A stretch of DNA of 64,000 nt, taken from a virus. Location: the IMG/VR virus record IMGVR_UViG_3300043425_001539, positions 62,001 to 126,000 of that record; one strand, given 5' to 3'. The translations under genes were made by a program, and so were the position numbers. The notes under the pieces were generated by a model, which was given only the letters and a program-made list of their open reading frames with translations, had not been told where the DNA came from and did no database searches. This document shows, in pieces, positions 54,601 through 63,923 of this stretch. The stretch's first letter is position 1; each line of letters starts with the position of its first letter.

Positions 54601-57600
54601 ACAGCCATTTAAAAATTTTGCAATATAAGAAAAATCAGACTCTGCCATATAAACTTCTATGCAGTTCTTTTTTATTAAATTTGCAAAATTATTATCTGTA
54701 TTATAAACAATTAATTCAACCGTGTATTTTCCAACATAAGGAAGAACGACTGTGTGATCTATAAGTAAATCTATGGGTTGAACTCCGCTATCATAATTAA
54801 ATTGATTTGTTGGTTTTTCAGGTTCTGATAAAACCACTTTCCATTGCATTTGATAAAATTCGCCTCTTCCTAAATCATTCCATGTAAATATTGATCTAGT
54901 GTGTCCACTATTCACATTAACTTCTGGCGTGGATATGTATCCTGTACCTGCATTAGTAACTTCCACTCCTTGATGGACAAAGATTTTATCACCAGATTGA
55001 ACAGTTGTTGATGCTGGCGTTAAATCATAATTTTCTACCGTAATGGTTGATGTTCCAAGACCTACTGTTACATTTGATGTTAGTACAATATTTGATATAT
55101 TGTCTCCTGTAACAAGTCTGTTAGAAGTAACATTAAATGACCCTGCGGGCGCAATTTCAGGGCTAACGTTAAAAACATTATTTGTGCCACCTCCTGTTGA
55201 ACCAACAGAAACAACAGTATATTCAAGTAAATTAAGTTGTCCTTTTCTTAAAGAAGCTGATAATGTAGCATTTGCGCCTTCTTGACTTACAACCTTTAAT
55301 GTTGGTGTAAATTTATATTCGGTGCCTGGATTAATAATTTCAGCGGCTATAACTTCACCTGTTCCGTTTGGAAGAGGATCTACGTGAACAATAACATTGG
55401 CATTTGTACTTCCTCCTAATTCATACCAAGTATATGGAACTTCATCCCAAGTAATCGGAAATTCAGTTGACAAAGAAGCAACAGCTCCTACAGGTATATT
55501 AGGTGCATCATTCCACGCGGGAGTTCTAGTTCCGTTATTAATATTTCCTACTGGGGTGCCGTCATAAATTTTTAAATTTAATTCTGTAACCGTACCTAAA
55601 TTAGGTGTAAAATTTGCAACTGGGTATGTTGAGTACCCTAATCCTTTATTTAAAAACCAAACATCTTCAACTTCAAATCCTAAATCTGACGGTGCTGCAG
55701 TAAATCCTGATCTATTTACAACTTCATATTGTGTTCCAACAGGAGAAACTACCAAAGATTGGCCAAAAGCTTGAGGAAACGAAGAATATCCTGAACCTTG
55801 TAAAGACCCTTCTTGAATTATTACATCAGTTACCACACCCAATCCTGTAACACCTGATACTATCAATCTTAACGGAGATTCATATGTTCCGCCATTAAGA
55901 GTTATTATATCCCCCACAATAAAATCTGTACCAGCAGGATTTGCTAATGAATATGATCCAGTATACCCTTTCATTTTAACATATCCTGTTGCTTGTTGAT
56001 TTGAAGTTCCTGGAAATGTTACATTAGGTATACTTGTATATGGGCCGCCTGGCGAAGTTATTGAAATATCTAAAATATCATACCTATTCATAAAAGACTG
56101 TAAAGTCTTTTCTAAAGTAGGACTTAAATATGCATCTGATGTATATGGACGTAAATCCTGAATAATTGCTCTGTCTTCACATGTAAAATTAATAGGGCGC
56201 GTTAATTCTAAAACTCTTCGTTCATCAACATTTCGCCAAGAATTAATTGCATATCTTTCATAATAAACGCCTTCACCTGTTATATCAGTTATTTGACTGT
56301 TAAGAGGCAGAAATTTTTCTTTAAGATATTTTTTAAGAGCAAAGAATTTAATTAAGGCTTCCTCATTTGTAAATTCAAATGCATCAGTTGTTATAGGTAT
56401 GCCATTTTCATCAAAATTCCCTGAATCTTTAACCAAATCATAAAAAAGCCCAAACATACTGGTTTTTTTATAGTGCTTGCTTGGAACTAAATTTAATGAT
56501 TCTCCACTTTGTTTTTTGTCTTTTAACTGAAAAGCAATAGGTACTTGTCTATACGTTCCAAATTCGGTATCTAAGCTATTTACATTTAAAAAGTATTCTT
56601 TAAGTCTGATATCATAATAACCAAACCAATTTATAATATTAACCAATCCTTTATATGATCCAACGTAAGGCCAGATTTGATCTCCTTGTAGGAGCATTTC
56701 ACGTCTTTTTTGGTTTAATAAAATATAGTCAACATTAGATTCATCTACATCTGAATCTCTAAGTATTAATTCCTGTTCAAGATCAACATCTCTACCTATA
56801 TTTGATAATAATATTCCTAGTCTTTCATCTTCAGCTTCAGTTTCAGCTCTATAAACTCCGTACATTAATAATCCAGGATTTGATGCAAATGTTATATCAA
56901 GAATCCTAAAAATCGTTATAAATACTCCTTCTACATTTGACTGATGTCCTATGTTTATCGTTAAAGGAGTTTTTTGAATATTTTCATAAACTGTTCTTTG
57001 ATATAACTGATTATTTGCAGGTCCTCCAATTGGCGACGACGGTATGGTGTCGGATGATGCAGCTTGTGTAAATTCAAATTCCAATGAAGCCGATTTGGTA
57101 ATTGTAGGATAATCTTCATTGTAATTTACATCAAATAAAAAGAAAGAATCATCGCCTTCTACATAAGCTTTAAATTTAGGAACTACTTGATATGTTATTC
57201 CCGCACCCGGTGTAGTGCCAACGGTTAAAGACGTATCAAAATATAAGTTAAAAGTATCAACTTTAGTTAAAACATACGGCCCTCCATCAAGAGCACCTCC
57301 GTCTATAAATATTTTTGATCCAGCCTGTAAATCATGTGGAAAATATGCAGTAAAATTTATTTCTCCTAAAGATGTACCGGGTATTGGATTAGTTAAAGTA
57401 ATTGATTGTGAACTTGTGTTAATATCAAAAATAAAAGTGTTTTCAGGTATGCCTGTACCACTAATATTCATTCCTACAACAAGATTTGCAATTGTAGCTG
57501 CTGGTATTCTTGCAACAACATTTGCATCATACTCTCTAACAAGTCCCGTAAAGGTAAATGATTCAATTTCAATTTTAGCACTACTGCCGTTTGCTGAAAA

Positions 57601-58101
57601 AGAATTTATATTAAACGGTCCATAATTTTCAATTCTTGGAAATGTATATGTACTTTTTCCATTGGAATCAAAAATATTTTCCAATATGTAAATTTGGTCA
57701 ACTGATATTAAGTCAGTAGATACACGTTCTAAACTATAATCTATTATGTAATCTGTCGACGGAGTAGGAAAATCATTATTATTAATTGAGTTGGGAATAA
57801 TGATTGATTGAAAAGAACCGTTAGAATCAAAAGTTATATTAGAATTTGGTATAGTGAAAACAATATTGTCATTATCTATACTTCTTATTTCAATATAAGT
57901 ATTAGGCCCGTAATTTGTTCCTCCATCTAAAATTTCAATGTATATTACCTGGCCGCTAAAATTTGTATATGCATTAATAATTGCACCTATCCCAGGAAAT
58001 TGGGCATCATCAATTATTGAGACATATGTGGCATATCTCTTTTGAGGGTTTAAATTATCACCTTTTTTATTAAAAAACGCAAATCTATTAGTTAATAACA
58101 T
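51637..58101 (-). CDS. Giant gp7-like baseplate wedge protein, 2154 residues
   Basis: Located directly after gp6 and a small gene, as gp7 is in T4 (there 1032 residues). NIINWFGYYDIRLKEYFLNV near residue 490, followed by DTEFGTYRQVPIAFQLKDKK and ALKKYLKEKFLPLNSQITDI, matches what I know of gp7-type wedge proteins in large T4-like phages. The remainder has many Ig- and PKD-like beta domains (GRGEFYQMQWKVVLSEPEKP, then PYVGKYTVELIVYN; C-terminal FTYPGIFGVELLIEDTNGNS), often used as spacers and binding arms. It is about twice the length of T4 gp7, so it probably also forms baseplate arms. Confidence 0.6.
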   Translation of the reverse strand: MLLTNRFAFFNKKGDNLNPQKRYATYVSIIDDAQFPGIGAIINAYTNFSGQVIYIEILDGGTNYGPNTYIEIRSIDNDNIVFTIPNSNITFDSNGSFQSIIIPNSINNNDFPTPSTDYIIDYSLERVSTDLISVDQIYILENIFDSNGKSTYTFPRIENYGPFNINSFSANGSSAKIEIESFTFTGLVREYDANVVARIPAATIANLVVGMNISGTGIPENTFIFDINTSSQSITLTNPIPGTSLGEINFTAYFPHDLQAGSKIFIDGGALDGGPYVLTKVDTFNLYFDTSLTVGTTPGAGITYQVVPKFKAYVEGDDSFFLFDVNYNEDYPTITKSASLEFEFTQAASSDTIPSSPIGGPANNQLYQRTVYENIQKTPLTINIGHQSNVEGVFITIFRILDITFASNPGLLMYGVYRAETEAEDERLGILLSNIGRDVDLEQELILRDSDVDESNVDYILLNQKRREMLLQGDQIWPYVGSYKGLVNIINWFGYYDIRLKEYFLNVNSLDTEFGTYRQVPIAFQLKDKKQSGESLNLVPSKHYKKTSMFGLFYDLVKDSGNFDENGIPITTDAFEFTNEEALIKFFALKKYLKEKFLPLNSQITDITGEGVYYERYAINSWRNVDERRVLELTRPINFTCEDRAIIQDLRPYTSDAYLSPTLEKTLQSFMNRYDILDISITSPGGPYTSIPNVTFPGTSNQQATGYVKMKGYTGSYSLANPAGTDFIVGDIITLNGGTYESPLRLIVSGVTGLGVVTDVIIQEGSLQGSGYSSFPQAFGQSLVVSPVGTQYEVVNRSGFTAAPSDLGFEVEDVWFLNKGLGYSTYPVANFTPNLGTVTELNLKIYDGTPVGNINNGTRTPAWNDAPNIPVGAVASLSTEFPITWDEVPYTWYELGGSTNANVIVHVDPLPNGTGEVIAAEIINPGTEYKFTPTLKVVSQEGANATLSASLRKGQLNLLEYTVVSVGSTGGGTNNVFNVSPEIAPAGSFNVTSNRLVTGDNISNIVLTSNVTVGLGTSTITVENYDLTPASTTVQSGDKIFVHQGVEVTNAGTGYISTPEVNVNSGHTRSIFTWNDLGRGEFYQMQWKVVLSEPEKPTNQFNYDSGVQPIDLLIDHTVVLPYVGKYTVELIVYNTDNNFANLIKKNCIEVYMAESDFSYIAKFLNGCVNTWDSLKQLPNTQQNQTQQEIENNRYIDFNWDNSTGRWINPIFNNSIWESFDFRWDNLDISDISDINNYSFPYCEEFPIVEISPEDNLEGPVIGYQDSTTNPPAVNPTIIVQGQRLYPPIDPLYNPDDEWIFIRRDETVYQLNVLGSDYSNPEYTYIELFSEPPEAFKASPATWEVLREIGGTITLNGNKIYNEDTNPSGISVGKFIKAVQRNNSPIRKRIPINGKNTYSGQPSNIILNGEGNDLSLLKKGEIGKIYKVRDGEPLNGDLNWNPIISSSAWVIESVNSNIPEKRDHLGKIYIKKSAVTCNPLDEIRPGFTQIKLYAYLDNELKYTQDFRTTHVYLDTSNVGSIYDIWSESEIYVIDIAGINGGPIDELNSYLINLAAEGIENVYLEYEYQEFPTRIYYGENVGGAANIYFDFNMYPSSGDFNNAPSSEFDSTAIANHTNWYFDNGILYGDFSLQVTQIGNWKNGVGTILSVSDQENDLLKISSSFQVCQRNFDEDSAERKLGSNIITWQNYKDVIWQESCALSWNTLDFSNSYWCNFIINDLVQNSGLTFNEDDTYNFTGIVGGMSTAQIYAQALYELNNLTSQGLNKFYYYPISEQYVSPIFININTYSDPNSFFTSSAINVGDVIYGEPFEKVSTVLGITGTTVTLDKDIKKKATFIGDCIVGDYKIKNVAGLLENQIAPGDILTSDYLPLYPTAPATVTNIFVQQGVIREITLSSPFTGSGNSLSFYAEWNTGVISTQVLSGDIAANFKIIAQAKTPSVDCLGYLTGEGGLTFEAPDGNISSLSHSFPVGNYYSWLGFGENKVGSFLTGLNDFVINYRNIQTYLFEGLSPFGYKGWYPASDLPSTYSYISSPYFSNSSLAESDSQRLPYERSIGGALTWEETWANNKNGKFPIGVSILFTSDTSKISGKSKYLWKIKENEETLVETSDSKIMWTFTYPGIFGVELLIEDTNGNSATIKKNTFIEIDENFGSQTN

Positions 58102-58418
58102 TAAGATATGTATTTGTATTTTTTATCTACTGCATAATTAATCGATTTTCTGATTTGCTGAATTGTATCAACTATATAAGTTAAAAGTTTATTATATTGA
58201 GTCACTACCGCATCAACATCTTCATTTGCAAGAATATAATTAGACAAAGATTTTTTCATAAGATTAGGTCTCCAGTCATACCCTACATTTTTTAAATCAT
58301 CTTGACGATGGATCATTGCTTCATAAAAGCTTTGTCTTGTTAAATACGCACCCATTTTTATTTCTTCATTGGGATCTTCGTAAGTTTTTTCAATTATATT
58401 TACTTCTCTATTAGCCAT
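58101..58418 (-). CDS. Small helical baseplate-associated protein
   Basis: A 105-residue helical protein between gp6 and the gp7-like gene, overlapping both (eight bases on one side, one on the other). The sequence (YLTRQSFYEAMIHRQDDLKN, DAVVTQYNKLLTYIVDTIQQ) suggests a small alpha bundle. In T4 the small wedge protein gp53 is nearby; it is possible that this protein plays that part, but there is no sequence proof. Confidence 0.55.
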   Translation of the reverse strand: MANREVNIIEKTYEDPNEEIKMGAYLTRQSFYEAMIHRQDDLKNVGYDWRPNLMKKSLSNYILANEDVDAVVTQYNKLLTYIVDTIQQIRKSINYAVDKKYKYIS

Positions 58419-60111
58419 TTTTTATACTATCTATATTAATGCGATGTAAATCTATGTTTAAAGATTTTATGGTATCTTTACCAAAAGAGATATTAATTGT
58501 ACTTGGTTTTGATTGGCTTGTGCTGTCTTCAATAAAAACTCCGTTTCTATCGGGCCAACCTCCTCTTATTAATGCAAGTTCGCCTCTTCCTATAACAATA
58601 TCGCCAAATTCGTCTAATCCTATTTCTAAGGTGGAATCAGCATTTTCAGGTATTGCATGAAACGCTTCATTTTCTTCAGACATAAACCAAATATTTACAC
58701 TATCTACGCCTTCAACAGATTCAACGATTGAAACCAAATCCGAAGTAGGAATTTTGTCTCTTCTTCTATTTTTTAAGAAATAGTCTGAAGTTTTTGATAT
58801 AATGTTTTGGCGTATAATATCTTTGCTATACCCTTCAAAAGCCCTAACATTTAAGTTGATAACGTATTTTTTAACTATCGGATCAACTATCTTGACAATT
58901 GTATTAAGAGTTTTTTGACCGCTCTCTTCTATAACATCATAAATCTTTTGTTTTTCATTGTCAGATAACAAAAATAAATTTTCTGGGATTGTATAATAAT
59001 TTGAATTACTTGGTTTTCTCTTGTTAACGTCAGGAATTAAAAATAAATAAACCACATTATCATCAGATACATCATTATCGTCAAAAGTGCTAAATGCATC
59101 AACTACAGCAAAAAAATTATATTTTTCCAAAAAGTAAACATAAGAATTGGCATTTGCCAATACATACGATCTTGAAGTTTTTGGCGCTAAAATGCGAGTT
59201 AAAAATATCGGCTCAGCATCTGATCCAAATATAATAGGTTTTCCTACACCGATATTTATAATTGCATTTAGATCAACGCTATTTCCTGCTAGATCAAATC
59301 CATCATCTTCCCATTGAAAATTAGGCATTTCATCCATCAATATATTGCCAGCATCGCCTGCGCTAATTAAATACTCTACTCTTATAACAGAACCAGCGGG
59401 CGGAATTTTTCCAAAATACAAGTTGCCAAAAAAGATATCTATACCTGTGTCTAAACCTGTTTTAACAATTACGCCAGGTGCATCATAAGGTATATCATAT
59501 AAAGAATCATAATTTTTCCACAATTCATTATTTACATATATTCTATAAATAAAATTATCAATCTGAGTACCTTTTCTTGGTTTAATGTTGTACGATTGCA
59601 ATGGATATCCTGTACCCGTGATTGTTTGCACCTCAAAGCTTCCTTGCGTAACTTTAACTTCAACTACTTGCTTTCCCGATAAATTAATTCTTACTTCCTC
59701 GGTATTTGTTGTTATTACGTAAGAAAGACCAGTTGCTTGGTCAACTAATTTTGAATAATTAGGAATAATCACGGTGTTTCCATACATATCCACCGTAGAT
59801 CCATTATATCCAAGCAAAACAGTACCAGAAGCTGAAATTGCTCTTGTGGGATTATGTCCCGCTAATCTTGCAAGACCAATTATTGATTGGTCTCTACCAG
59901 CGGTCATTATATTAAGTTCAGTAATGCTGTCTTCAATGTAATAAAACATCAAGCGAGCTAAATCCAATATAACATAGAGTAATTGTCCGTATGCACTTGC
60001 CGGAGAAAAAACTTCTCCTACCTGTAAGAATTTTGTTGTCATAAAATTTCTTACATCTCCGTACAGCTGGTCAAATCTAATTCTATTGTATTTGAATATT
60101 TGAAGAGCCAT
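58411..60111 (-). CDS. 6: Baseplate wedge protein gp6-like (baseplate J family)
   Basis: A 566-residue protein. The beginning (FDQLYGDVRNFMTTKFLQVG, SAYGQLLYVILDLARLMFYY, AGRDQSIIGLARLAGHNPTR) and the central IPNYSKLVDQATGLSYVIT correspond to T4 gp6 and to baseplate J proteins of contractile tails. The protein forms the inner ring of the wedge. YVINLNVRAFEGYSKDIIRQ and the following helix make the usual late domain. Its partner gp25 is encoded directly upstream, as in other phages with contractile tails. Confidence 0.85.
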   Translation of the reverse strand: MALQIFKYNRIRFDQLYGDVRNFMTTKFLQVGEVFSPASAYGQLLYVILDLARLMFYYIEDSITELNIMTAGRDQSIIGLARLAGHNPTRAISASGTVLLGYNGSTVDMYGNTVIIPNYSKLVDQATGLSYVITTNTEEVRINLSGKQVVEVKVTQGSFEVQTITGTGYPLQSYNIKPRKGTQIDNFIYRIYVNNELWKNYDSLYDIPYDAPGVIVKTGLDTGIDIFFGNLYFGKIPPAGSVIRVEYLISAGDAGNILMDEMPNFQWEDDGFDLAGNSVDLNAIINIGVGKPIIFGSDAEPIFLTRILAPKTSRSYVLANANSYVYFLEKYNFFAVVDAFSTFDDNDVSDDNVVYLFLIPDVNKRKPSNSNYYTIPENLFLLSDNEKQKIYDVIEESGQKTLNTIVKIVDPIVKKYVINLNVRAFEGYSKDIIRQNIISKTSDYFLKNRRRDKIPTSDLVSIVESVEGVDSVNIWFMSEENEAFHAIPENADSTLEIGLDEFGDIVIGRGELALIRGGWPDRNGVFIEDSTSQSKPSTINISFGKDTIKSLNIDLHRINIDSIKNG

Positions 60112-60126
60112 TAAGGTAAAAATTAT

Positions 60127-60489
60127 TTAAGTTGCCTCGACACCAAGATATTTTTTGCCGTCTATGTATATATCAATATAGCAAATATCTCTTACCGTTC
60201 CTTGGGTAAAAGATACTTTAATTTCGATTGGCATGTTTGCTGTATCAGGTACATAAAAACCTAATTGTCCGTAAAAGCTTTCAGAAATCTGTCTTTCATT
60301 TGCATTTATTTCAAATAACATTTGTTCTAAACTCAATCCAAAGTTGGGATCGCCTAAAACCTCTCCTTTATTTGTAAAAATAATCATTCTTATTTTTGTT
60401 AAAAGAGCTTCGTAAGGCGATCCTGTCTCAAGTATTCCAGGTAAATAACCTGGATCAGATTCATTTCTACAATATATTTCTTTAAGCAT
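60127..60489 (-). CDS. 25: Baseplate wedge protein gp25-like
   Basis: A 120-residue protein from the ATG at 60489; the longer frame begins with a TTG and runs into the gene upstream. The segment IRMIIFTNKGEVLGDPNFGL followed by SLEQMLFEINANE is the signature of the gp25/lysozyme-like wedge family (no lysozyme activity is expected). It staples the gp6 ring and nucleates the sheath. Twenty-two bases ahead of the ATG is a TATATAAAT box, which supports this start and suggests a promoter for the baseplate unit. Confidence 0.85.
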   Translation of the reverse strand: MLKEIYCRNESDPGYLPGILETGSPYEALLTKIRMIIFTNKGEVLGDPNFGLSLEQMLFEINANERQISESFYGQLGFYVPDTANMPIEIKVSFTQGTVRDICYIDIYIDGKKYLGVEAT

Positions 60490-60521
60490 GTTTAAAATAT
60501 TGATTTTCAACAATTTATATA

Positions 60522-61253
60522 TTAATGAAATAGCATGAACCAATCTGGGCTGTTCTCATCATCAATTTTTTGCAATATTGAATTGAGCTCTTCTTGTCCT
60601 TCGTCTTTAATTGCGCTCGCGTCAACTTGTATGCCACCAGGCAAATTAAATGTAAAAGTTCCTAAAAGTCTACCTAATGATATTTTTGCTTGTGCCGTAA
60701 TATATCTTTGAAAAAACCAATCATCATACAACTTGTAGTCTTCAATCTTGGTATAAGTTAAAATATAAACGTTCTTTTTTGGATCTCTACCTAAAATTTT
60801 CAATCTTTTTGTGTTTCTGTTAAAATCAAACGCATATCTTTCAAGCATAAAACTTTTAGTTAAATCCCAATAAGAATATTGGGCTGTTCTTAATACCAAA
60901 TCGTCAGATTGAAAAGGTGATAAAAATAACTCAGCTGCTATTAAACGATTATCTGCAAAATCCTGGTCAACTGTTCCTAATATACCTCCTCCTGTAAAAT
61001 CCCTAACATCTTGTATAGAAATTACACAATCAGGAAGTAAAACACTTCTTGTTGCTTTCCATTCACTTTGTGCAAAAAGTTTTCTGGGCAATACATAATA
61101 TGTAGTCTCAACAGCAGGACCGTAGTTTACGTAAAACCAATTTTCAGCTTGACCTATAATTCTTTCCATTTCTTTTTGCGGAATAGAATAAGGTAAAGAA
61201 CCAGATACAGTAATCTCGTCGTTAACAAGCTGTATTAATTCGTCTTTCGTCAT
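60522..61253 (-). CDS. Virion structural protein, probably neck or tail-end component
   Basis: A 243-residue protein. MTKDELIQLVNDEITVSGSL, then EMERIIGQAENWFYVNYGPA, LPDCVISIQDVRDFTG and DDWFFQRYITAQAKISLGRL, with LPGGIQVDASAIKDEGQEEL near the end. I know this arrangement as a conserved structural protein of large T4-like phages, next to the baseplate genes. It may be a tail-completion or wedge-related part. The exact role is unknown to me. Confidence 0.6.
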   Translation of the reverse strand: MTKDELIQLVNDEITVSGSLPYSIPQKEMERIIGQAENWFYVNYGPAVETTYYVLPRKLFAQSEWKATRSVLLPDCVISIQDVRDFTGGGILGTVDQDFADNRLIAAELFLSPFQSDDLVLRTAQYSYWDLTKSFMLERYAFDFNRNTKRLKILGRDPKKNVYILTYTKIEDYKLYDDWFFQRYITAQAKISLGRLLGTFTFNLPGGIQVDASAIKDEGQEELNSILQKIDDENSPDWFMLFH

Positions 61254-61284
61254 TTTATTACTTTAATTTTTGAAAACAAATTAT

Positions 61285-62688
61285 TTATTTGTTTTTCTTT
61301 TTATCGGCATTTTTTGCACCTTTATTTGGATCTTTATAGCTGCCGGGAGATTCAGCAGGTTCAATAAGTTCAACAATTAAAGTTTCTTTTGAAATATTTG
61401 CAAGCTTTCCTATTTCTCCGTTTCTAATGACTCCGCCTACAACTTTACAATTAATAGGAAATCTTTTGTTTTCAATAAAGCAATCTTCGCAAGAATTTGA
61501 AATATGTAAAGGCGATTCAGCAACTTTACAAGAAATGAAACTATTTTCTTTGACTGGTTTGCATTCAGCAACTCTTGAATTTTTAATTTCACACCCATAA
61601 AATGTACATCTGTTAAAAACACCTTCCAATTCACAATTAACAAATTCAATATCATGCGCTACACAATTTTTAATTTTTGTGTCCTTTACTTGTAAAACCG
61701 ATAAATCTGTATCAAAATTAAATATGCCTTTAGTAATACCACTAGACAACAATAACTTAAATAGAGGTTCTTTAATTACATGCCAATATGATTCCAATAT
61801 CTGATCATCATTTCGCATATCTATTCCTACCTCTATTTTAGGAAAGTTTTTCTTGAACGTAGAATATTTAACAAACCCTTCATAAAGTTTGGTTTGTTTT
61901 TCCATTAACTTTTTAAAATAGGCACGGTCACTTTGGCTGAAATTGCCATCAAAATTTAATACTTCATATAAATTTAATATGTAATAATTTATAAGATCTA
62001 AAATTTTACGAGTTTTTCTTTCATAATCAGCCCCGCCCATATAACGGTATTCAAGATAACCTTTTTCAGCTTTTAAGAAATTCACCCCATAATATTTTTC
62101 TGACGGAACTTTAAGAACATTTTTGCTAATATCAGTTTCCGTCGTATAAAATAATATTGCATTGGGGTGAATTTCTTTGATGCTTCTTGCATAAACTGAA
62201 TCCCTTCTTTTTGGGAATATATCATAAACTTTTTCTTCATCAAATCCCAAAATGAATTTTACAATATTCATTTGCGGAATTTCAACTCTTGTTGGAATCT
62301 TATTTGGGTCTATACTGATGTTTGCGTGAATTGAACATCTTTCATTTGTGTATCCGTTTGACTGAATCCATTCAAATACTTTAATGATAACGTTTCTTGC
62401 TTCTGAATAATTTAAAGGCCCAGTAACCAATTCACACATTTTTTTGCCGCCTGAATAATCAGGCTCCAACTTAAAAACAGATGATGATGGCTGTACTGGC
62501 GAGTGATACAAAGGCTTAGGTTCTTGAATATTACTTAATGCCATTGGAACTACCACTCTTTTTTTCAGAAATGCAGAAAGAGAACGTGCTGTTTCAATAA
62601 TATCCATTGATGAATAAAATTCAAATTCCACCCCGATCCTGCTACCTGCAAGAATTTCATCTTCAGTATAAACCTTTTTGGTTTTCAT
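61285..62688 (-). CDS. Amidoligase-like enzyme fused to a pentapeptide/beta-helix-like C terminus
   Basis: A 467-residue protein. The N-terminal part has the signs of the amidoligase family (ATP-dependent carboxylate-amine ligases): RIGVEFEFYS (E21, E23), CELVTGPLNYSEA (E86), CSIHANIS (H121, N123), and GYLEYRYMGG (E213, R215). Residues about 318-425 alternate short strands of the type KIKNCVAHDIEFVNCELEG and FNRCTFYGCEIKNSRVAEC, like pentapeptide-repeat or right-handed beta-helix coils. A Lys-rich tail follows. It might join a peptide or amine to a protein. The gene sits in the tail operon, which is unusual for a metabolic enzyme. Confidence 0.7.
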   Translation of the reverse strand: MKTKKVYTEDEILAGSRIGVEFEFYSSMDIIETARSLSAFLKKRVVVPMALSNIQEPKPLYHSPVQPSSSVFKLEPDYSGGKKMCELVTGPLNYSEARNVIIKVFEWIQSNGYTNERCSIHANISIDPNKIPTRVEIPQMNIVKFILGFDEEKVYDIFPKRRDSVYARSIKEIHPNAILFYTTETDISKNVLKVPSEKYYGVNFLKAEKGYLEYRYMGGADYERKTRKILDLINYYILNLYEVLNFDGNFSQSDRAYFKKLMEKQTKLYEGFVKYSTFKKNFPKIEVGIDMRNDDQILESYWHVIKEPLFKLLLSSGITKGIFNFDTDLSVLQVKDTKIKNCVAHDIEFVNCELEGVFNRCTFYGCEIKNSRVAECKPVKENSFISCKVAESPLHISNSCEDCFIENKRFPINCKVVGGVIRNGEIGKLANISKETLIVELIEPAESPGSYKDPNKGAKNADKKKNK

Positions 62689-62703
62689 TTTTTTAAGGTA
62701 TTT

Positions 62704-63900
62704 TTATGCTTCATTTGGTATAGTCAAGTAGATTTTATCATTAATCACTTTATCTACTGTAACCATAATTTTTTCACCAACGTTATATTTCTTTTTCTTA
62801 GTCTTGACTTCTTTTTGAGATATCATTCCTATAATATCTTTTTGCAATTTAACTAATACTCCAAAAGATTGAATTGAAATAATTTCCCCTGTTTTAACGG
62901 TTCCCAAATTAGCATTTTTAAATTCTGTAATTTCTTTTAATCTAATTGCAGGATCTTCGTCAGTCAATATAATTTTTTTGTCATTGGTCACCTCTTTAAT
63001 CCAAAAAGAAATTTTATCACCTGGCCTAACTCGCCCTTCTTTAAATTTCTCTTTTAATTCGGGTGTCATTTTACTTGCGTGTATAAGTCCAGTAAATATA
63101 TCGTCAAACTCAATAAATATGCCATATTTTGCCGCACCTGTAATTGTTCCAGAATATTTCTTTTCTCTATCTAATTCATCAATTTTTTGCGGCAATATTT
63201 TAGAAATGTATTTTTTATATGAAAAAACAAATGTTGAACTTTCTTCTAAATAATCTTCAACCATAACTGGTACCTCTTTGCCTATCATTTCATCAAAATC
63301 TCTAACAATATTTGCTGCAGCAAGCGAACCTGGCAAAAAACCATCTACTCCTTGAACGTTAATAATAAATCCGCCATGATTTTTTCCAATTATTTTTCCA
63401 TAATAAGCGGTTTCATTTGCGGATATTTGTTCCATAAATTCATTCCGCGTCTTTTCGGTTTGCCCTGCATATAATGATGCTCGAGTATACGGATTAATAC
63501 CTTCAATTTTTACATGATAACCTTGATTTAAAAAAGATCTTTTCCAAGATTCATTTTTTGCATTTTCAATAAATTCTTCCTGCGTTAAACCAAGCATAGA
63601 GAAAAACTTACGTTCGCTATCCAGCTTAATTGTTGCGTCGATCATTCCTTCTAATGTAATTGCCATCTCTTTTTCGGAAACTCCGTAGATGTCAACCATT
63701 TTCATAATCATACCTTCATTAATTTCTTTACTGACTACATCAGATGCTACCATTAATTTACATAACTCTTCGGCATAAGGCTCGTGACAAAAAACTTTTC
63801 CTCCATATTTTTTGGATAGTTTTTTGTTTACAACTCGTCTTTCTGTAAGACTTAAAATTTCCCAATCAAATGCTGGGGACTGTTTTTTTTCTAAATTCAT
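62704..63900 (-). CDS. Multi-S1-domain RNA-binding protein
   Basis: A 398-residue protein. After a unique helical N-terminal region of 160 residues, three S1-like beta barrels follow: AYYGKIIGKNHGGFIINVQG, KYSGTITGAAKYGIFIEFDD and VKTGEIISIQSFGVLVKLQK. S1 domains bind single-stranded RNA. Ribosomal protein S1 has up to six; this resembles a short S1. It may steer host ribosomes to phage messengers, protect RNA, or aid phage replication. A GATATATA box lies 23 bases before the ATG. Confidence 0.82.
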   Translation of the reverse strand: MNLEKKQSPAFDWEILSLTERRVVNKKLSKKYGGKVFCHEPYAEELCKLMVASDVVSKEINEGMIMKMVDIYGVSEKEMAITLEGMIDATIKLDSERKFFSMLGLTQEEFIENAKNESWKRSFLNQGYHVKIEGINPYTRASLYAGQTEKTRNEFMEQISANETAYYGKIIGKNHGGFIINVQGVDGFLPGSLAAANIVRDFDEMIGKEVPVMVEDYLEESSTFVFSYKKYISKILPQKIDELDREKKYSGTITGAAKYGIFIEFDDIFTGLIHASKMTPELKEKFKEGRVRPGDKISFWIKEVTNDKKIILTDEDPAIRLKEITEFKNANLGTVKTGEIISIQSFGVLVKLQKDIIGMISQKEVKTKKKKYNVGEKIMVTVDKVINDKIYLTIPNEA

Positions 63901-63923
63901 ATTTTTTTAATTGGTCTATAAGT

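Noticed and set aside
60490-60543. Longer gp25-like protein starting at 60543
   Set aside because: It would start with TTG, overlap the upstream gene, and add residues foreign to the family; the ATG at 60489 has a TATA-like box at a good distance.
61273-61295. Hairpin AAAACAAAT / ATTTGTTTT at the end of the amidoligase-like gene as terminator
   Set aside because: The 9-pair stem is almost only A-T and no clean T run follows; chance is likely in such AT-rich DNA.
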